Under the pieces are notes generated by a model. The model searched no databases and had not been told where the DNA came from. It saw only the letters and a list, made by a program, of their open reading frames with translations. Source: Methylobacterium sp. 17Sr1-1 (GTDB lineage Bacteria > Pseudomonadota > Alphaproteobacteria > Rhizobiales > Beijerinckiaceae). From it: a stretch of 64,000 bases of DNA. A program made the translations under genes and the position numbers. Shown piece by piece: positions 59,068 through 64,000 of this stretch (its first letter is position 1; each line of letters begins with the position of its first letter). Location: the NCBI RefSeq assembly GCF_003173775.1, contig NZ_CP029552.1:5415001-5479000 (forward strand), in the 5' to 3' direction.

Positions 59068-61134
59068 ATGTTCGTTCTTCACGTCGCCCTGCAGGGCTGC
59101 CTGCGCGGCCGGGACGTCGTCTACGGGCTCACCGCCGATACCGGCGGCCATATCCGCTACCTGCTCGATCTCGTCGCCGCCTCGGCGCAGGATCCCGGGA
59201 TCGACCGGATCGTGGTGGCGACGCGCCTGTTCGACGGCCCGCCCGGGCCCGATTACGCCGTGCCCGAAGAGCGGGTCGGCGACAAGATCGCGCTCGTGCG
59301 ATTGGCGAGCGCGTCCCCGGGCTACCGCACCAAGGAGGAGATGCACGCGGAGGTGGCGAGCTTCGCGGAGAGCCTGATCGCCTGGATCGCCGCGCAAGGC
59401 ACGGCCCCCGACCTGATCCACGCCCATTACGCCGACGCGGCCGCGGTGGCGGCGATCGTCGAGGAGCGCCTGGGCATCCGGTTCGTGTTCACCGCCCATT
59501 CGCTGGGCCGGGCCAAGGCGTCGATGCTGGGGGAGGCGGCGGCGGAGGACCCCGGCCTCGCCCGCCGGATCGCCACGGAGGAGGAGGCCCTCGCCCGCGC
59601 CAGCCTCGTCATCGCCTCCTCGCGCGACGAGGCGGAGGTGCAGTACGCGGGCTACGCCGCCTACGATCCGGGCCGGGTGCGGGTGCTGCCGCCGGGCAGC
59701 GACCTCGCCCGCTTCGCCGACAGCCGGCCCGACCCGCGGGTCGATGCCACGATCGCGCGCTTCCTGCACGATCCGGGCAAGCCGGTGCTGCTGGCGCTGG
59801 CCCGACCGGTGGCGCGCAAGAACCTCGCCGCCCTGGTCCGGGCCTACGGCGAGAGCGCGGACCTCCAGGCGCGGGCGAACCTCGTCGTCGTCGCCGGCAC
59901 CCGGGAGGACATCGACGCCCTCGACGGCGACATGGCCGCGACGATGCGCGACCTCCTGGTGCTGATCGACCGCCACGACCTCTACGGCCGGATCGCCTAC
60001 CCGAAGACCCACCGGCCCGAGGACGTGCCGGCGCTCTACGCCCATGCGCGGGCGCGCGGCGGCCTGTTCGTCAACCCGGCCCTCAACGAACCCTTCGGCC
60101 TGACCCTGCTCGAGGCCTCCGCCGCCGGCCTGCCGCTGGTCGCCACCGACAGCGGCGGACCGAACGACATCGTCGAGACCTGCGGCAACGGCCTCCTGGT
60201 CGATCCGCGCGACCCCGGCGCCATCGCGGCGGCCTGCACGCGCATCCTCGACGATCCGGCCCTCTACGCGGCCTGCGTCGCCGGCGGCGCGCGGGCGGCG
60301 GCCGCCTATGACTGGGACCGGCACGCGGCGCGCTACCACGCCCTGCTGCGGGCGCTCGGCACGCCCGTGCCGCCCCTGCGGGCGCCGCGCCAGCTCCTGA
60401 TCTGCGACATCGACAACACGCTCGTCGGCTGCGCGACGGCCCTCGGCACCTTCCGGCGCTGGCGCAGCCGCCAGGCCGGGCTCGCCTTCGGGGTCGCGAC
60501 CGGGCGCTCGTTCCACAGCGCGATGGCGGTGCTGGAGCAGCAGGACAGCCCGCGGCCGCAGGTGATGATCACCTCGGTCGGCTCCGAGATCTACCACCTC
60601 GACGGCAACGGCGTGACCTACACGGCGGATGCCGCCTGGCGCGGGACGATCGCCGCCGGCTGGGAGCGAGAGGCCGTGCGCGCCGCGCTCGGCGGCCTCG
60701 ACGGGCTCAAGCCCCAGGGCCCGCTGGAACAGCGCGCGTTCAAGCTGAGCTATTTCGGCGACGCCGCGGCGGCCCAGGCGGTGCGGGCCCGCCTCGCCCG
60801 CGCGGGCCTGCGCGCCAGCGTGATCCACAGCCACGGCCGCTACCTCGACGTCCTGCCCGAGCGGGCCTCGAAGGGGACCGCCGTCGACCACGTCCGCGCC
60901 CTCTACGGCCTGCCCGAGCGGGCGTTGTTCGTGGCCGGGGACTCGGGCAACGACGTCGAGATGCTGCGCGCCCGCGCCCAGTCGATCATCGTGGCGAACT
61001 ATTCCGACGACCTCGCCGGCCACGCCGCGCTCCGGCACTCCTACGTCGCCCGGGCCTCGCATGCCCGCGGCATCATCGAGGGCGTGGGGCATTTCCGCCG
61101 GGCGCACGCTCATGCCGACGCCCATGCCGGCTGA
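59068..61134 (+). CDS. Sucrose-phosphate synthase/phosphatase-like fusion (GT4 plus HAD)
   Basis: 688 residues. The N-terminal GT4 part has the sucrose-synthase-type 'TADTGGHIRYLLDLV' and 'NPALNEPFGLTLLEASAAGLP'. The C-terminal 240 residues are a HAD-IIB phosphatase: Asp447-x-Asp449 in 'ICDIDNTLVG', 'TGRSFHSA', and 'GDSGNDVEML'. Both active sites look intact, so one protein could make the sugar phosphate and dephosphorylate it. Sucrose-phosphate synthases have this plan, but other glycosyl phosphates (for example glucosylglycerate) are possible. I chose ATG 59068, which gives the family start 'MFVLHVALQGCLRG', over ATG 59044. Confidence 0.85.
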   Translation: MFVLHVALQGCLRGRDVVYGLTADTGGHIRYLLDLVAASAQDPGIDRIVVATRLFDGPPGPDYAVPEERVGDKIALVRLASASPGYRTKEEMHAEVASFAESLIAWIAAQGTAPDLIHAHYADAAAVAAIVEERLGIRFVFTAHSLGRAKASMLGEAAAEDPGLARRIATEEEALARASLVIASSRDEAEVQYAGYAAYDPGRVRVLPPGSDLARFADSRPDPRVDATIARFLHDPGKPVLLALARPVARKNLAALVRAYGESADLQARANLVVVAGTREDIDALDGDMAATMRDLLVLIDRHDLYGRIAYPKTHRPEDVPALYAHARARGGLFVNPALNEPFGLTLLEASAAGLPLVATDSGGPNDIVETCGNGLLVDPRDPGAIAAACTRILDDPALYAACVAGGARAAAAYDWDRHAARYHALLRALGTPVPPLRAPRQLLICDIDNTLVGCATALGTFRRWRSRQAGLAFGVATGRSFHSAMAVLEQQDSPRPQVMITSVGSEIYHLDGNGVTYTADAAWRGTIAAGWEREAVRAALGGLDGLKPQGPLEQRAFKLSYFGDAAAAQAVRARLARAGLRASVIHSHGRYLDVLPERASKGTAVDHVRALYGLPERALFVAGDSGNDVEMLRARAQSIIVANYSDDLAGHAALRHSYVARASHARGIIEGVGHFRRAHAHADAHAG

Positions 61135-61984
61135 ACCCAGCGTGCTCACCCTGGTGCGCGGCAGGGCCGACCGGCTGCGCAACCTGATGCGCGGCCTCGC
61201 CCGCCAGACCGCGCGCCCACGCGAGCTGGTGATCGCCTGGATGCAGGCGGAGCCCGCTCCCGACCTGCCCGATCCCGGCTGCCCGCTCCGCCACCTGCAC
61301 GTGCCGGGCGAGCTGATGCCGCTGGCCGCCGCCCGCAACCGGGCGGCGGAGGCGGCGTCCGGCGACCTGCTGGTCTTCATCGACGTCGATTGCATCCCGG
61401 GCGCCGGCCTCGTCGCGGCCTACGCGCAGGCCGCATCACACACGGACGGCCTGTTCCTCGGCGAGGTGCTGTACCTGCCCCCTGACGCCGCCGCGGGCGA
61501 CGAGGCGGCGCTCGACCGGCTCGGCCGCGCCCATCCGGCCCGGCCCCCGGCGCCCGTGACCGGGATCCGCCCCGAGCCCGATGCCGGCCAGCTCTGGGGC
61601 CTGTCCTTCGCGCTGCCGGCGCGGGCCTGGCGCGCGGTCGGCGGCATGGACGAGGCCTATGCCGGCTACGGCGGCGAGGAGACCGACCTCGCCGCCCGCC
61701 TGAGCCTGAACGGCCTGCCGACCTACTGGGTCGCCGGCGCGCGGGCCTACCACCAGCACCACCCGGTCCACGTGCCGCCCCTGCAGCATTTCGCGCCGAT
61801 CCTCGCCAACGCGGCGCGCTTCCGGGCCCGGCACGGGCGCTGGTGCATGACCTACTGGCTCGGCCAGTTCCGCGACGCCGGCCTGATCGACTGGGACGAG
61901 GGCGCCGACGCGATCCGCCTCGTCCGCTCGCCGACCCTCCCCGAGATCGCCGCCTCCTTGCGGCCCGACGCCCTGTTCTCCTGA
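61112..61984 (+). CDS. Galactosyltransferase-related GT2 protein
   Basis: 290 residues: 'SVLTLVRGRADRLRNLMRGL', the metal motif 'VFIDVDCIPG' and the C-terminal 'GYGGEETDLAARL' of the galactosyltransferase (GT7C-like) family, then 'YHQHHPVHVPP'. It starts inside the end of the preceding fusion gene (ATG 61112 or 61124), so the two are coupled. It is a clear paralogue of the gene at 63251, sharing motif order and spacing. It probably adds a hexose to the same product. Confidence 0.86.
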   Translation: MPTPMPAEPSVLTLVRGRADRLRNLMRGLARQTARPRELVIAWMQAEPAPDLPDPGCPLRHLHVPGELMPLAAARNRAAEAASGDLLVFIDVDCIPGAGLVAAYAQAASHTDGLFLGEVLYLPPDAAAGDEAALDRLGRAHPARPPAPVTGIRPEPDAGQLWGLSFALPARAWRAVGGMDEAYAGYGGEETDLAARLSLNGLPTYWVAGARAYHQHHPVHVPPLQHFAPILANAARFRARHGRWCMTYWLGQFRDAGLIDWDEGADAIRLVRSPTLPEIAASLRPDALFS

Positions 61985-62007
61985 GAGATCCCAGCTTGAA
62001 AGATTCC

Positions 62008-63198
62008 ATGAAGAAGCCGATCGCGTTCTTCGTCCACCACCAGGGCCGGGGCCACGCCAACCGCACGATGGCGGTGGCGGCGGAGTTCGCCCGCGACCGC
62101 CCGGTCTCGGTGCTGACCGCCGGCCCGCACCTGTTCGAGGGATTCACCCGCGACATCGAGATCGTGGCCTTGCCGAACATGATCGGCGCCGCGGTGCCGA
62201 CCCCGCGCCTCTACGCCGAGCCGACGCCGCAGGTGATGCATTGCGTCCCCCTCGGGCTCGCCGAGATGCGCCGGACGATGCGCCAGATCCTCGACCACCT
62301 CGACGAGCGCGGCATCGGCCTGTTCGTCGTCGACGTCTCGGCCGAGATCGCGCTGCTCGCCCGCATCGCCAGCGTGCCGGCGGTGCAGATCCGCATGCAC
62401 GGCGACCGCCAGGATATCGGCCATGTCGGGTCCTACGAGGCCTGCGTCGGGATGCTGGCGCCGTTCGACGCGCGGCTGGAGCAGGACGACTATCCGGCGG
62501 CCTTGCGGGCAAAGACCTTCTACAGCGGCGGGCTGTGCACCAGCGTCGACCGGGTGCCGGACCGGGCCGAGGCGCGGGCCAGGCTCGGCCTCGACCCGGA
62601 CCGCGAGATCATCGTGGCGGTCACCGGCGGCGGGGGCAGCGGCACGCCCTACGCGCCGCTCACGGTCGCGGCCCGCGCCGCGCCCGACGCCCTGTGGCTG
62701 ACCCTCGGGCCGACCCACCGCGAGGGCCACGAGACCGATTTCTCCAACCTGCGCGAGCTCGGCTGGGTGCCGTCGGTCACCGAGTACCTGGCGGCAGCCG
62801 ACCTCGTGGTGGCCTCGGCCGGCGACAACACGGTGCACGAGGTCGCGCGGGTCGGCGGCCGCCTGATCGTGATGCCGGAATGGCGCTATTTCGGCGAGCA
62901 GACCCGCAAGGCCGAGGCCCTGGTGCGCCTCGGCGCCGCGGTCCAGGCGCCGGTCTGGCCCGGCGACCTCCAGGGCTGGCGCGACCTGCTCGCCCGCGCC
63001 CGCGCCCTCGACGGGACCGCCCTGAAGAGCCTCTACGCGCCGGACGCCGCCGCCCGCGCCGCCGGCTGGCTCGAAGGGCTGACCGACGAGCTCTGGCAGG
63101 GCGCCGGAGCATTTTCCGACGAAGCGGATGCCGGTTCGTCGCAGAAAATGCAGCAAAATCAAGAAGCCAGAGCCCTGCGCGTCGTCGCGGCCGGCTGA
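62008..63198 (+). CDS. GT28-like glycosyltransferase
   Basis: 396 residues of GT-B type. The N-terminal 'FFVHHQGRGHANRTMAVAAE' matches the glycine loop of MurG/GT28-like enzymes; the C-terminal 'VAVTGGGGSGTPYAPL' and 'LVVASAGDNTVHEVARVG' form the donor site. ATG 62008 is the first good start; TTG 61996 is possible. The last 30 residues are not family sequence: they come from a 43-bp palindromic repeat that runs through the end of the gene (63109-63151) and supplies a new C-terminus. Confidence 0.85.
   Translation: MKKPIAFFVHHQGRGHANRTMAVAAEFARDRPVSVLTAGPHLFEGFTRDIEIVALPNMIGAAVPTPRLYAEPTPQVMHCVPLGLAEMRRTMRQILDHLDERGIGLFVVDVSAEIALLARIASVPAVQIRMHGDRQDIGHVGSYEACVGMLAPFDARLEQDDYPAALRAKTFYSGGLCTSVDRVPDRAEARARLGLDPDREIIVAVTGGGGSGTPYAPLTVAARAAPDALWLTLGPTHREGHETDFSNLRELGWVPSVTEYLAAADLVVASAGDNTVHEVARVGGRLIVMPEWRYFGEQTRKAEALVRLGAAVQAPVWPGDLQGWRDLLARARALDGTALKSLYAPDAAARAAGWLEGLTDELWQGAGAFSDEADAGSSQKMQQNQEARALRVVAAG
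63109..63151. repeat. Palindromic repeat inside the GT28-like gene
   Basis: 'gcattttccgacgaa' at the left pairs with 'ttcgtcgcagaaaatgc' at the right, around 'gcggatgccgg'. This is a well-known form of rhizobial intergenic palindrome. Here it lies within the open frame and encodes 'AFSDEADAGSSQKM', near the C-terminus. Confidence 0.85.
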
Positions 63199-63250
63199 CC
63201 CCTCCTCATCCCCCTTGCCGGAATTCCTCTTGCCGGAGCCGAGAGCCCGC

Positions 63251-64000
63251 ATGTCCACCGTTTCCGTCGTGACCCTGGCCAAGGGCCGGCCGGCCCATCT
63301 GGCGAACGTCCTGCGCGGCCTGGAGCGCCAGACGCAAAAGCCCGTCGAGTTCATCGTCGCGGTGATGCAGGACGACCTCTACGATCTTCCGCAGGCGTCC
63401 TTTCCGGTGCGCCAGATCCGGGTGCCGGGCGCGGCGCTGCCGCTCGCCGCCGCGCGCAACCGTGGCGTCGCGGGGGCCACCGGCGAGGCGATCGTCTTCC
63501 TCGACGTCGACTGCATTCCCGCACCCGATCTCGTCGCCGATTACGCGGCGGGGCTTTGCGCCCTCGACGGCCTGCTGATGGGCGAGGTCCTGCACCTGCC
63601 CGAGCACGCCACGGCCGGGGACTGGACCTACGAGGGACTGGCAAGCGTCGCGGAAAAGCATTCCGACCGCCGCGGGCCCCCGGCCACCGGCCTCGAGATC
63701 TGCCCCGACTACCGCTGCTTCTGGTCGCTCAACTTCGCGATCCGGCGCGCCACCTTCCTGGCCTCCGGCGGCTTCGACGAGCGCTATACCGGCTATGGCG
63801 GCGAGGACACCGATTTCGGCAAGGCCCTCGACCAGGGCGGCCTGCCGATCGCCTGGATGAAGGGCGGCCTCGCCTATCACCAGTACCACCCGCACCACAT
63901 GCCGCCGGTCCACCACCTCGACAGCGTGGTGCGCAACGCCGAATTGTTCGAGGCCAAGTGGGGCTACCGCACCATGGGGCACTGGCTCCACGCCTTCCGG
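63251..64000 (+). CDS. Galactosyltransferase-related GT2 protein, cut by window end
   Basis: The first 250 codons are present and the frame is open at the right edge. 'VVTLAKGRPAHLANVLRGL', 'VFLDVDCIPA' and 'GYGGEDTDFGKAL' match the paralogue at 61112, and 'YHQYHPHHMPPVHH' aligns with its histidine-rich segment. With the GT28-like gene between them, the two GT2 genes suggest duplication inside a glycan-assembly operon. ATG 63251 follows a GGAG-containing leader. Confidence 0.87.
   Translation, partial: MSTVSVVTLAKGRPAHLANVLRGLERQTQKPVEFIVAVMQDDLYDLPQASFPVRQIRVPGAALPLAAARNRGVAGATGEAIVFLDVDCIPAPDLVADYAAGLCALDGLLMGEVLHLPEHATAGDWTYEGLASVAEKHSDRRGPPATGLEICPDYRCFWSLNFAIRRATFLASGGFDERYTGYGGEDTDFGKALDQGGLPIAWMKGGLAYHQYHPHHMPPVHHLDSVVRNAELFEAKWGYRTMGHWLHAFR

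Noticed and set aside
59008..61395. Upstream extension of the GT4 frame on the minus strand
   Set aside because: It is antisense to the GT4-HAD fusion gene, and the GT4 family start lies at 59007.

Overview
The window looks like a chromosomal segment of a Methylobacterium/Methylorubrum-type alphaproteobacterium (order Hyphomicrobiales). The evidence is the very high G+C content, dense GTGA/ATGA-coupled genes, a cysteine-free 41-residue L36, a MucR regulator, DUF6894 and DUF892 proteins, RTX-type proteins, and several families of intergenic palindromic repeats. This is an inference from gene content; no rRNA or marker gene is present.

Layout. 1-3.4 kb: CaiB-type CoA-transferase, HMG-CoA-lyase-family lyase and a LysR regulator. 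3.9-8.4 kb: a bacteriophytochrome kinase, a small response regulator and a hybrid kinase in one tightly spaced unit. 8.4-10.9 kb: an A+T-richer patch with a Crp/Fnr regulator coupled to two small proteins, a DUF6894 pair, and a palindromic repeat at each edge. 11-16.7 kb: solo HigA-type antitoxin, a lone molybdenum hydroxylase large subunit, an RTX-like protein, a DUF892 protein with a repetitive tail, and a secreted Arg/Asp/Tyr-rich protein. 16.8-26.9 kb: a catabolic locus with a dipeptide-type ABC transporter, an opine-oxidase-like trio, an SDR and a divergent IclR regulator. 26.9-32.3 kb: an orphan amino-acid binding protein, then an RraA-like protein, GntR regulator, MFS carrier and DUF1932 dehydrogenase.

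32.4-37.5 kb is a decayed integrative island. An integrase tail and a degenerate tRNA-Gln 3' half at its left edge are matched at its right edge by an integrase pseudogene and the intact tRNA-Gln(CTG). It carries an AraC regulator and a glycine-rich Hint-domain protein. 37.9-42.5 kb holds mucR, several small proteins (two of them below 60 residues) and an amidase. 42.5-46.1 kb encodes a carotenoid-type desaturase/oxidase, an acyltransferase and a GT2 glycosyltransferase, recalling the CrtP/N-CrtO-CrtQ logic of glycosylated and acylated carotenoids. 46.4-52.0 kb holds rpmJ, a TPR protein, a hydrolase, an acetyltransferase and pyruvate kinase.

52.1-53.3 kb is a relic type I-E CRISPR-Cas locus: two 29-bp repeats around one 32-bp spacer, downstream of a cas3 whose middle has been deleted. 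Two identical tRNA-Val(GAC) genes follow. From 54.1 kb to the right edge there is a dense glycosyltransferase cluster built around a sucrose-phosphate-synthase/phosphatase-type fusion, with GT4, GT28-like and paired galactosyltransferase-related GT2 proteins. The last gene is cut by the window end.
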